Positions 18,044 to 25,804 of a stretch of 32,310 nt of DNA are shown here, one piece after another. The notes under the pieces were generated by a model. It did no database searches. It was not told the DNA's origin and saw nothing but the letters and a program-made list of their open reading frames with translations. The position numbers and the translations under genes are program-made. How positions within the stretch are numbered: position 1 is the stretch's first letter; each line of letters starts with the position of its first letter. Source of the DNA: Candidatus Heimdallarchaeota archaeon LC_3 (lineage in GTDB: Archaea; Asgardarchaeota; Heimdallarchaeia; Hodarchaeales; LC-3); contig MDVS01000147.1 of NCBI GenBank assembly GCA_001940645.1, forward strand, positions 1 through 32,310, in the 5' to 3' direction.

Positions 18044-18601
18044 TCACTTTATAACTTTAGCTGCATGAACATGAGTATTAAGTCTATCATCACACCCAGA
18101 GCAATTAGCATAATCATGTGATTGCGAAGTGCGAGATATAGTACCCGAGAGATTTTTAGAACACCTTATGTGTTTTTCTTTACTGGTATTACGTGGATCG
18201 ACAGGAATTAGTTTAATAAATCGTCTGGTATTATGTTCACTAACAAAGCATGCTTTTTCTACGAGATCAGGTTCATCAGGCATAGAAAGGGTAGTTTTTG
18301 CGAGCGCACCTCGTTTTCCCCTTACACTTATATGAAGATCTTCTATACAAAGAATAAAGGATTGTGATCGGACTAACATGGTGCTGATAGTATGACTGAC
18401 CTCCCTGTGAAGTTCTTTGAGTAATCTAGCGCGACGAGCATACAGACGGGAAATTTCACAACGAAGTTTAATAAGCATCTTTTTCCTATTGAATCTTTTA
18501 GTAGTGTGAATAAAATCCTTAGCATTCTTACTATCTGGTTTTGTGTCTGGATTTGAGATGAGGTTCTTTAGATTTTCATACTTCGATTGATACTGAGATT
18601 T
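18044..18601 (-). pseudogene. tnpB: decayed TnpB (IS200/IS605/IS607-type) C-terminal remnant
   Basis: Remnant of an RNA-guided transposon nuclease. The open frame continues upstream of the first ATG (18478) to a stop at 18602-18604, giving about 185 residues against a usual 350-450; the N-terminal half and the first RuvC aspartate are gone. What remains reads like TnpB: ELHREVSHTI, the RuvC glutamate in CIEDLHISVRG, TSK with a broken zinc-ribbon first pair, an intact CSGC second pair and NTHVHAAKVI at the site where TnpB has the final RuvC region. Several zinc and catalytic positions are not conserved, so it is probably inactive. Base and codon use is clearly richer in G and C than the neighbours, indicating foreign origin. 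It is flanked by tRNA-Asn and a degenerate copy of that tRNA. Confidence 0.7.
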
Positions 18602-18618
18602 TCACCTTCATTCATTTT

Positions 18619-18719
18619 ACGGTGGAACAAATAGCTGTTACTGCCTCCATTGTACAGAATTTATTTTAAAGTATCTTAACAGAAATTTTTAGTTCGAAGA
18701 TTCAAATCCCTTTTAGGAA
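18619..18719 (+). pseudogene. degenerate tRNA-Asn 3' copy (possible old attachment-site repeat)
   Basis: This segment aligns without gaps to tRNA-Asn 924 bases upstream. ACGGTGGAACAAATAGCTGT matches its D-loop/anticodon part with 3 changes, all transitions. The stretch corresponding to the 44-base intron has the same length and about half its bases matching, including TTAACAGA at the end. TTCAAATCCCT of the T-arm is identical. The acceptor, T-stem and anticodon stem are too mismatched to fold. The same offset would put its 5' end near 18572, but similarity there is not convincing. It is best explained as a decayed partial duplication. Confidence 0.65.
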
Positions 18720-18801
18720 TCACTTCCTTCTTATTAATTAGTACTAATTTTTTAATATTTTCTCTCTTATGTCTTTTTTTAATAAGATCGTTATATTAAG
18801 G

Positions 18802-18823
18802 AAAAAAAGCTGGGAAACCCAGC
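18802..18823 (-). terminator. intrinsic-terminator-like hairpin with T-run
   Basis: Reading the minus strand, GCTGGG-TTT-CCCAGC (18809-18823) is a perfect 6-bp G/C-rich stem followed by seven T (18802-18808). It lies 42 bases beyond the stop of the gene at 18865-19296 and is the strongest hairpin-plus-T signal in the window. Confidence 0.6.
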
Positions 18824-18864
18824 AAAAAATAGAAATTTAGAAAAGATATAGTTTTTTTTGTTTA

Positions 18865-19296
18865 TTAATACCTTTTGTTTCGTCGGTATTGGGGATCGTT
18901 GGCTGTTTTTTTTCTTCGTTGCTGATTTTTAGGTTTTTTGGATGCATTATTCCTTGAAAAAAATGGTCTTTTCAATGAAAATTTTCGTTTAGTGTCGGAT
19001 TTTGAATTTCCTGATGTTTTTATTTCACTTTTCTTAGGCTTTTCATCTTCGAATACTAATCTATCATCCTCACCCATATTCAATGAATTTTCTAAATCGG
19101 ATTCCATCTTAAAATCCATTTCATTCTCGTTTGTTCTTATTTCACTCATTTTTGTTCTAAAATTTGCAAGAAGTTGTGAATTTTTTGATTTTTGTTTTTT
19201 AAAAGTCCTTTCTTTTGCAGCTTCTTCTTCTTCGAAGATTCCTGCTATATCTTCTCCAGCGTAACTTTTTTTTAATTTTTTGTCGTAGGACGTCAT
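18865..19296 (-). CDS. charged, probably disordered protein of unknown function
   Basis: A 143-residue protein dominated by Lys, Glu, Arg, Asn and Ser with almost no hydrophobic core. The N-terminal third has an acidic patch (IFEEEEAAKERTF, near 20-32). The middle may form one helix (residues 35-55). The last 45 residues are strongly basic (KRKFSLKRPFFSRNNASKK, then QQRRKK and RRNKRY), which suggests binding to nucleic acid or ribosome. No known domain is visible. The reading frame has clean boundaries: an ATG with GTGAT upstream and a strong terminator hairpin just downstream (18802-18823), which supports a real transcription unit. A perfect inverted repeat (19328-19345) lies 32-49 bases upstream of the start. 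Confidence 0.6.
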   Translation of the reverse strand: MTSYDKKLKKSYAGEDIAGIFEEEEAAKERTFKKQKSKNSQLLANFRTKMSEIRTNENEMDFKMESDLENSLNMGEDDRLVFEDEKPKKSEIKTSGNSKSDTKRKFSLKRPFFSRNNASKKPKNQQRRKKTANDPQYRRNKRY

Positions 19297-19625
19297 TTTA
19301 TATCACGTTTTCGTTGTAAAGTCTTTATACCAAGTATTCTTGGTAGTATCCATCGATTTCCTTGGATAATTCCTTCCTTTCTCTATATTCCTTTAACAGG
19401 ATATAAATGAAGCTTATGCGTTAGCAATTATTATTTTTATATATGCATTACACTAGGATACATTACTTATGGTTCATATTGAATTAGTTTTCTTTCATTT
19501 AGCTATTTTAACTATTTAAGCTAGATGATTTACAATAATAATCTAGACTCAAGAATAAATAAGTTTTTGTAAACTACCGAACAAATTTAATAATTAATTT
19601 CTTCGTCTATGAGATTCTTCTGAAT
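19297..19625. other. divergent intergenic region with two inverted repeats
   Basis: No gene is seen. Two palindromic sites stand out: TACCAAG-TATT-CTTGGTA (19328-19345), perfect over 7 bp, and CTAGAT-14 bases-ATCTAG (19521-19546). The first sits just upstream of the minus-strand charged-protein gene, the second 80-105 bases upstream of the JAMM gene. Either could be an operator. Confidence 0.4.
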
Positions 19626-20273
19626 ATGTCGTTCAAGAAAAATAGTCAACAACATAGGGGTAAATTTCACAAGGAATCAAATGAGACGATAAAGCATATT
19701 TTTGATATGCTTGATTTAGAAATAAGCAAATTTCCTGATGAATCGTTTTCAAATTTAAAAACTGATATAGTTCTAACACCTAAAGCTTATTTAGGTATTT
19801 GTGTTCATGCAATCAAATATGCTGATCCACGTAAACAATCACAAAATTGGAGTGAAGTAATTGGTTTGCTCCTAGGGAAGATAAATGAAAGAAAAAATGT
19901 TTTTCCACAAGTTTTTATTCAGGATTGTTATCCAATTGGACATGGTACAGCTAGTTATGTTGAAGTTAGTGAATATGCTTTTTTACCAGAATTAATGAAA
20001 AAAAATATGGTTATTGTAGGATGGTATCATAGTCATCCAAGTTTTGGCCTTTTTATGAGTAATGAGGATTATAACACTCAATTACTTTATCAAAAACAAT
20101 GGAAATATTCAGTTGGTTTAGTAGTGGATCCTACCTTAATTTCAAGTTTAAATTTTGGCATAGATGTCTTTCGTTTAGATCCTAACGATTTAGACCACTT
20201 TGAATTAACTACTTATTGCTTATCAGGAAATTTTAAACCTAGATCAATTAATAATTTACTTGAAATGGTTTGA
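19626..20273 (+). CDS. JAMM/MPN+ metalloprotease, Rpn11-like
   Basis: Predicted zinc isopeptidase that removes ubiquitin-like modifiers. The MPN+ signature is complete: E77 in EVIGLLLG, then H135-S-H137-P, S145 and D148 (GWYHSHPSFGLFMSNED), followed by NTQLLYQ and VGLVVDP. The run from GWYHSHP to VVDP closely resembles Rpn11 and CSN5, the eukaryotic proteasome-lid and signalosome deubiquitinases, more than bacterial or RadC-type JAMM proteins. Length of 215 residues is shorter than Rpn11 (about 310); the C-terminal helices are missing, and about 45 residues of polar N-terminal extension are present. No ubiquitin, E1 or E2 gene is in the window, unlike the compact ubiquitin clusters of some archaea. 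The ATG at 19626 has no clear ribosome site. Confidence 0.88.
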   Translation: MSFKKNSQQHRGKFHKESNETIKHIFDMLDLEISKFPDESFSNLKTDIVLTPKAYLGICVHAIKYADPRKQSQNWSEVIGLLLGKINERKNVFPQVFIQDCYPIGHGTASYVEVSEYAFLPELMKKNMVIVGWYHSHPSFGLFMSNEDYNTQLLYQKQWKYSVGLVVDPTLISSLNFGIDVFRLDPNDLDHFELTTYCLSGNFKPRSINNLLEMV

Positions 20274-20350
20274 ACTTTAATAATAAATAATTTTTATTTC
20301 ATAGGCATATTTTTACATAATGTGTAATAACTTGATTTTGGTATTGTATT

Positions 20351-21499
20351 GTGACTAGTTCAAATAACTCAAAAAAAATACTCATTACAGGGTCAACTGG
20401 ACTGTTAGGATCTCATATATTGCGGTTGTTGCTTGAGCAGAGGCAATATACACCCGTAGCTATGGTCCGGACACTTTCACAAAAACAAGCTTGTGAAAAT
20501 ATTGGGATAGACGCTGTTATTGGAGATTTACAAAACTCTGCTTCATTAAAAGTTCTATCTGAAACCGATTTTTATGCAGTTATTAATTCAGCCGCAATTG
20601 CTGGAGACTGGATAGATAAACAACTAGCACAAGAGGTAAATGTTAAAGGTACAAAAGAACTGATTAAAAATCTCCCCCATGTTAAAATTTTTGTTCATAT
20701 CTCGACAATAGGAGTATATGGTCACAAAGCTTATCATAATATAACAGAAGATAGGAAATATAGAAAATCTTCAACTTATGAGGATAGTAAAATTGATGCA
20801 GAGAAATATATAAGGCGTATAGTGGATAAACAGAAACAAACTAAATTTATTATTATTCGTCCACCAACCCTTTATGGCGAAAATGATAGACATTTCTTTC
20901 CACGACTATTAAAGTACATTAGACTAGGAAAATTCAAGTTTGTTGGTAAGGGAATAATTTTTTTTCCTTTAATCCATGCGGAAGATGCTGCAAGAGCAAT
21001 ATTATTGAGTTTGGAATCGAACTGCAATTCGGGTTCAGCTTTTCACATTTCCGGACCAGATACAACTATAAGAGACTTTATTCACATTTTGTCGAAGAAA
21101 ATGAATCAAAAAACTATAAATAAAACATATCCTTACTATCCATTTTTATTTTTGTCATTTTTCTATGAACTTTTTGGAAAATTATCAGGAAAAGAACCTT
21201 ATATATTCAGAAAGCGTGTTAGATATTTTGGAAGATCCAGACATGTCAATATTTCAAAAGCTAAGAATGAGCTTAAATTTGAACCAAAAATATCTCTTGA
21301 AGAGGGAATAGAAAGAACTTTGAAATTTTTTATTGAGGAAGAATCGATCAAAAATATCAAATTGAATATAAAAAGAATTGGACCTTATGTGATGGACATC
21401 CCGTACTATTTCGTTTTTATTTTGGAAAAAATATCTAATAGAATTTCAAATGAGAAATCTCTGATAAAAAACGATATTGTTTTCGATAAATCTACTTAA
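20351..21499 (+). CDS. NAD(P)-dependent epimerase/dehydratase (extended SDR)
   Basis: Oxidoreductase of the extended short-chain dehydrogenase family. The dinucleotide motif TGSTGLLG is at 13-20, the acidic DL pair at 59-60 matches the adenine pocket, the catalytic serine is in HISTIGVYG (S118) and the catalytic pair is Y143-K147 (YEDSK). Further family strings are IIRPPTLYG and FHISGPDTTI. The substrate may be a nucleotide sugar, a sterol-like compound or a polyketide alcohol; the LFxRLLKYI and PLIHAEDAARAI strings are general. After about residue 330 there is an extra basic segment with a hydrophobic stretch (YYFVFIL) that is not part of the usual fold and may touch membrane. The start is GTG 20351. 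Its 382 residues are longer than the typical 310-340. Confidence 0.85.
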   Translation: MTSSNNSKKILITGSTGLLGSHILRLLLEQRQYTPVAMVRTLSQKQACENIGIDAVIGDLQNSASLKVLSETDFYAVINSAAIAGDWIDKQLAQEVNVKGTKELIKNLPHVKIFVHISTIGVYGHKAYHNITEDRKYRKSSTYEDSKIDAEKYIRRIVDKQKQTKFIIIRPPTLYGENDRHFFPRLLKYIRLGKFKFVGKGIIFFPLIHAEDAARAILLSLESNCNSGSAFHISGPDTTIRDFIHILSKKMNQKTINKTYPYYPFLFLSFFYELFGKLSGKEPYIFRKRVRYFGRSRHVNISKAKNELKFEPKISLEEGIERTLKFFIEEESIKNIKLNIKRIGPYVMDIPYYFVFILEKISNRISNEKSLIKNDIVFDKST

Positions 21500-21544
21500 T
21501 TTTAAAATATTGGACATTATAAACAAAATAATTGTTTCTTTAAT

Positions 21545-22954
21545 ATGTCTCAAATTAAATTTTCAACCGGATTTGGATCACATCGGAATTTTTCTCAAGC
21601 ATTATCTGATATGAAAAATGAAGTTAATTCAATCATTTCAAACCCTGATGGACTCTTATTGGTCATTGGACCTTATTCTCTCACTAAACAAGAATTTCAA
21701 ACAGAATTGGATTCATTAAGAGAGCATTTCAATAATTGTCCTATGATTGGAACTCAACAGCAAGCTGTTTTCACATTTAATGGTGACAAACCAAAATATG
21801 CCTTAAAAGGTGTTGCTTGTTTAGCATGGAAAGGAATAAAGTTTATTCCTAAGCGAATAAAAAATATCCGCTTAAATCCGAAAAAAAAAGGTAAAAAATT
21901 TAGAAAGGTAGCTAAGAATAGGAAAAAATCTGAATATCATTTATTTTTCCCCCCTGGGATATACTATCCTCCACCAATATTGAATCCATTGAGGGGAAAA
22001 CCAGTATTAAATCCTTTATCAATTTATAACACACGAGCAGTACGTCATACAAAAATTTTTTATCCAATATTCAAACTTGTTAATAAAATGCAAAATATAT
22101 TTAACATGGGAATTCCTTATACAAGTATTTGGGATTTTATAGAAAAATTTAGGAATAATGAGACTTATCACAATTTTTCTGGTGCTTTTGGGATTAATAC
22201 TGATACTTTTAATCGGACATACCAATTCCATAACTGGAAGGTTACTGCAAATGATTTGATAATTGGATCATTTTCTAATTCTAAACTTAAATTTGGAACA
22301 GGTTTTGGTGTAGGAATAGATTCACAATCAGCTAAAAAATTAGAAATATCAAATAATTTATCTGGGGGAATTATTACTGCGTTCAATAATTCTCAAAAGA
22401 TATCTAAACACATATTGGCCAATGAAACACTATTTAACCAATTAAGTATTGATTCAGATATTTGGAATAGAAATACTGAAGCTAACTTAGGATTAAGTGT
22501 TTTTCATCCCTATTTCATTCAACCAGAATCTTTAACTAAAAAAAACAATTCAAAAAATGTTCTAGATAATTTTCCTTCATTATATTTCTTAATGGCAAAT
22601 AATAATATGAAATCAACAATGATTGCTGCACCCGATCAAGTGGTTGACCAAATACGTCAGAAGAAAGTTAGTGCATATTTAGGAATCCAATCTGCTAGGG
22701 ATATAATTGCTTCAGTTAAAAATGCCGTTAATGGTGCTTTAATAAATGGAAATATAAATAATTTACACGCAGGGATTTTTATAGAATGTTCTAACAGAGC
22801 ACAAGCATTAGAAGAACAATTTATTAGACTTTTAGATGAGAATATTCATTATGTAAATAAACCATTCTTAGGATTAGTAACTTCAGGTGAGATTGCACCA
22901 AGAACATTTCCAATTGTGTGTAGTTCTCTTGTTACGGTTCTTATCGGAGAATAA
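21545..22954 (+). CDS. FIST-domain sensory protein
   Basis: A 469-residue cytoplasmic protein that resembles FIST proteins, which bind small ligands such as amino acids and act as signal inputs. Clues are the opening KFSTGFGSHRNFSQAL, a first half of alternating strands and helices with GLLLVIGPYSL and MIGTQQQAVF, and the C-terminal region LHAGIFIECSNRAQ followed by KPFLGLVTSGEIAPRTFPIV, which matches the closing part of FIST_C, where the GEI motif lies near the ligand pocket. Residues 110-160 form a very basic insertion (NPKKKGKKFRKVAKNRKK) ending in a proline-rich FPPGIYYPPP, not normal for the family. No kinase or receiver domain is attached, and no two-component partner is adjacent. Confidence 0.6.
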   Translation: MSQIKFSTGFGSHRNFSQALSDMKNEVNSIISNPDGLLLVIGPYSLTKQEFQTELDSLREHFNNCPMIGTQQQAVFTFNGDKPKYALKGVACLAWKGIKFIPKRIKNIRLNPKKKGKKFRKVAKNRKKSEYHLFFPPGIYYPPPILNPLRGKPVLNPLSIYNTRAVRHTKIFYPIFKLVNKMQNIFNMGIPYTSIWDFIEKFRNNETYHNFSGAFGINTDTFNRTYQFHNWKVTANDLIIGSFSNSKLKFGTGFGVGIDSQSAKKLEISNNLSGGIITAFNNSQKISKHILANETLFNQLSIDSDIWNRNTEANLGLSVFHPYFIQPESLTKKNNSKNVLDNFPSLYFLMANNNMKSTMIAAPDQVVDQIRQKKVSAYLGIQSARDIIASVKNAVNGALINGNINNLHAGIFIECSNRAQALEEQFIRLLDENIHYVNKPFLGLVTSGEIAPRTFPIVCSSLVTVLIGE

Positions 22955-23104
22955 TAAAAGAATAAAATAGAACTTTTTTTTTCATTTTAACCGTGGAGGC
23001 TAATTCTTTTTTATAATCATTATTTAAAATTTTATTATTAGAGAAATAGTTTTTAAAATTCTTTATAAAAAATTTTTTATTCTATTTAAACATAAAAGAA
23101 AAGC

Positions 23105-23111
23105 AAAGGAG
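23105..23111 (+). promoter_or_regulatory. strong Shine-Dalgarno of a 58-residue gene
   Basis: AAAGGAG lies 8 bases before the TTG at 23120, one of the best ribosome sites in the window. It is the main reason to accept the short gene. Confidence 0.55.
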
Positions 23112-23119
23112 TATTTTTT

Positions 23120-23296
23120 TTGTCTGAAATAAATTTAACAGGAATTTCTATTAAAAAAACTAATAACGGATTCAGTATTAATTTGACTGGAGATATTTAT
23201 AGGAAAATAGGCGAAAAAGTTAATAACGGAGAATTAACCAAGCCATTCTATGGTGAATTAAAGAAATTTATCAGAGAAATAACAAAGTTAGCTTAA
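23120..23296 (+). CDS. small protein of 58 residues, unknown function
   Basis: Short gene that is easily missed. It starts at TTG 23120, eight bases after AAAGGAG, and ends at TAA 23294-23296, 27 bases before the next gene. The protein begins MSEINLTGISIKKTNNGFSI, which looks like a small beta-sheet, and ends in a basic amphipathic helix (FYGELKKFIREITKLA). Codon use matches the neighbours. The beta-beta-helix pattern could be a small nucleic-acid or protein-binding domain, but no family is recognised. Because of the close spacing it may be co-transcribed with the gene at 23324. Confidence 0.6.
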   Translation: MSEINLTGISIKKTNNGFSINLTGDIYRKIGEKVNNGELTKPFYGELKKFIREITKLA

Positions 23297-23323
23297 ATTT
23301 TAGAATTTAATTCTGTATTAATC

Positions 23324-24004
23324 ATGAAATTAAAATACTCACTTGTTTCATTAAGTAAAGAGTTTGATCCAATCCTTTTCAAAGGAATTATTGATATTGC
23401 TTATACTTTTTTTCACAAATACTTGAAAGATTCAGAGTATTTTTCATCGACAAAGACCATTGATGAGATTAATGAATTTCTCAGTAAATATCAAGGAACT
23501 TATCAGCCTGGGGGACAATCTGTAGTATTCACTTTAAAGTTTTACAATTTTGGGAGCCAATATCCTTCAATGTTAAAAATTTATGATAAAATTGCACCCC
23601 TGCAACTTATTAACCATATTTTATCAGTTGAATTTTTCAATGAGGAATTCTATAATGGAATTGAAATAAAAAACAAGATATATAAAATTACATTACCAAA
23701 AAATTTAGTAGTTTCCTCCTGCCCTGATATAAACTCCGCTCTCTTAATCCAAGAATTTTCAGAGGGACCAATTCCAGATTCTTTGGTACCCTTAAGTAGT
23801 ATCTGTAAAGTAATAGGAAAAAGCGGTTACGTTATTGATTTTTTTTCAAAAAACTGGAGAATTTTAAAGAATTTAGATATACAGTCAATGAATCTAAGTT
23901 ATATTGATATTTTATTTTCAAATAAGGTATTTGATATTAATCGAATGAATAAACTAAAAAAACAATTACTAAATACTTCAATAACAGTAACAGATGATAT
24001 CTAG
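23324..24004 (+). CDS. protein of unknown function, possibly kinase-like fold
   Basis: A 226-residue soluble protein without a recognised family. Order of elements loosely recalls an aminoglycoside-phosphotransferase or choline-kinase-like fold: a strand with MLKIYDK (a lysine after hydrophobic residues) near 82-88, a hinge-like LLIQEFSEGPIPDSL around 140-154 and GYVIDFFSKNWRIL near 168-181, resembling the region around the metal-binding Asp of such kinases. The canonical HxD-N motif is absent, so catalysis is doubtful. It lies between the 58-residue gene (27 bases upstream) and the NUDIX-MBL gene (50 bases downstream), so the three may form one operon. This is a structural guess, not an assignment. 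Confidence 0.55.
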   Translation: MKLKYSLVSLSKEFDPILFKGIIDIAYTFFHKYLKDSEYFSSTKTIDEINEFLSKYQGTYQPGGQSVVFTLKFYNFGSQYPSMLKIYDKIAPLQLINHILSVEFFNEEFYNGIEIKNKIYKITLPKNLVVSSCPDINSALLIQEFSEGPIPDSLVPLSSICKVIGKSGYVIDFFSKNWRILKNLDIQSMNLSYIDILFSNKVFDINRMNKLKKQLLNTSITVTDDI

Positions 24005-24053
24005 CTCATATTTATGTCTTTTCACAATAATCGAAGTTCGGGTTGAATAATAG

Positions 24054-25658
24054 TTGTTCAAACATCCGGGTAAGAGGAATGCGATACAGTATTTTCCTTC
24101 TGCATCCATAATTTTATTCACATTAGATAAAAAAACTAACGAACTGTTAATATATTTAGCGAAACGAAGAGATGATTTAAAATTTTTCCCGGGTTTATAT
24201 TCTGGTATAGGGGGAAAAATCGAGAAATCTGATTATAAATTTGCTGAATTAATTAAAAACAACAGCGATTTTAGTGAATCACCAGATGAGATCAGTTATC
24301 TAATTTGTGCATGGAGAGAGCTCCTTGAAGAAGTAGGAATATTCTACTACAAAACTAATAACACCGAACTTGGAAATCGTGTACTAAACTATGCTATATC
24401 ACAAAAAAGTATAGATATAAGCGTATTATTTGAAAAATTTCAATTGAATATACATAATATTCATTTTAATGATTTTATTAAGGCAGGTTTTAGATATACA
24501 CCTGAATTTACTAATAAAATATTCACAACACGATTTTATTTGTTATATATTGATAATGAAAACTATTATCCCTTAATTAATGATTCTCATAATGAATTTA
24601 CCACTGGATTATGGGCTAAACCTGAAGATTTATTTTTAAAATTTAAACAGAACAAATTTCAAACTTCTCCACCGATTTTAGGAGTGATTCGTGAACTTTT
24701 TAATTTTCCTAAATTAAAAAAAAGTGGTAATTCAATTTTACCATACAATGCAATTGAAGTCTTGAATACAAATGATGATCTTCCATTAGGACTTCAAGTG
24801 AGAATTGAACCTCATTCAGGTATACAAATAATCCCATTTAAAAGTTTAACAAGGCCACCGGCAACAACTACAAATTTTATAATAATTGGCAATGAAAAAA
24901 AAATAATTGTCGATCCAGGAACACACATACCTCAAGAGAAGAAACGTTTAGATTTAATAGTTAATTTGTTAAAAGCAGATGATTCGGAAGTAATGTTTCA
25001 GGTGATAACACATCATCACCAAGATCATTGGCAAGCAGCTACTTACATAAGGGATAAATATGATATTCCCATAGCTTTGCATCCACAATTTAATGATTAT
25101 TTGGATGAAAGTGAAATTATCCCTATCGATCTAAAATTAAGTGATGAACAGAGAATCAATTTAGGAGTAGATAAATTTAATAAGATTAATTGGGATATTC
25201 GGGTAAAATTTTTGCCTGGACATACTAATGATCATCTTGTATTAATTGATGAAAGATTTCAGGCATTAATGGCTGGAGATTTAATAGCTGGAGTTGGTAC
25301 GGTAATCATTGAAAATTTAGAACAATATTATAGCTCATTAAAATATTTGGATAAAGAAAATATAACAATGATTTTTCCCGGTCACGGACCTGTTATTACC
25401 AAGGGAAAGGAAGTTATAAAAAACTATATTCGACATAGAACTTTACGAGGTGAGCAAATCCTAGCAACAATAAATTCTGGTCAAGGAAAAACAATCAAGG
25501 AAATTACTCAAAAAGTGTATAAAGATATTCCAAACTCTTTTCTTATGATTGCTGAAAAACAAGTAAGGGTTTATATGAAATATTTTAAGGATAAGAATTG
25601 GGTAAAATTTAATCCGAATAATTCCAAATGGATTCAAACAAAAGAAAAAGTTCACTAA
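24054..25658 (+). CDS. NUDIX hydrolase fused to metallo-beta-lactamase-fold hydrolase
   Basis: Two catalytic domains in one chain. Residues 10-225 are a NUDIX domain: PGLYSGIGGKIE (46-57) begins the NUDIX box and RELLEEVGI (88-96) ends it, so the metal site is intact, though the box has a long insert (about 25 residues) between its two halves. Residues 240-530 are a metallo-beta-lactamase fold with HHHQDH (320-325; metal ligands H320, H322, D324, H325), H390 in LPGHTNDH, D409 in MAGD and H444 in FPGHGP, followed by a winged-helix-like C-terminus as in LACTB2-type proteins. It may hydrolyse a nucleotide or CoA derivative and then a thioester, phosphodiester or RNA. The start is TTG 24054 with GGTTGA 7 bases upstream. 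Confidence 0.87.
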   Translation: MFKHPGKRNAIQYFPSASIILFTLDKKTNELLIYLAKRRDDLKFFPGLYSGIGGKIEKSDYKFAELIKNNSDFSESPDEISYLICAWRELLEEVGIFYYKTNNTELGNRVLNYAISQKSIDISVLFEKFQLNIHNIHFNDFIKAGFRYTPEFTNKIFTTRFYLLYIDNENYYPLINDSHNEFTTGLWAKPEDLFLKFKQNKFQTSPPILGVIRELFNFPKLKKSGNSILPYNAIEVLNTNDDLPLGLQVRIEPHSGIQIIPFKSLTRPPATTTNFIIIGNEKKIIVDPGTHIPQEKKRLDLIVNLLKADDSEVMFQVITHHHQDHWQAATYIRDKYDIPIALHPQFNDYLDESEIIPIDLKLSDEQRINLGVDKFNKINWDIRVKFLPGHTNDHLVLIDERFQALMAGDLIAGVGTVIIENLEQYYSSLKYLDKENITMIFPGHGPVITKGKEVIKNYIRHRTLRGEQILATINSGQGKTIKEITQKVYKDIPNSFLMIAEKQVRVYMKYFKDKNWVKFNPNNSKWIQTKEKVH

Positions 25659-25804
25659 AAAAAAATCAGCAGAATCTCCACTATCAGAAACATTATCTTT
25701 TAAGATAGAAAAAAATTAACAAATATAACAGGGTTTTCTAGGAAACCTTTGTACATGATTTAATTCATGGAAATTAAACACCAGTACAAAGTAGAGGAAT
25801 ACTA

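Noticed and set aside
18129..18335. Plus-strand open frame of about 68 codons across the tnpB relic
   Set aside because: It is the antisense shadow of the tnpB remnant, with no ribosome site and no recognisable protein.
18572..18618. Extending the tRNA pseudogene to a full-length copy with both introns
   Set aside because: Spacing would fit, but only about a quarter of the bases match here, no better than chance, and the acceptor strand does not pair well.
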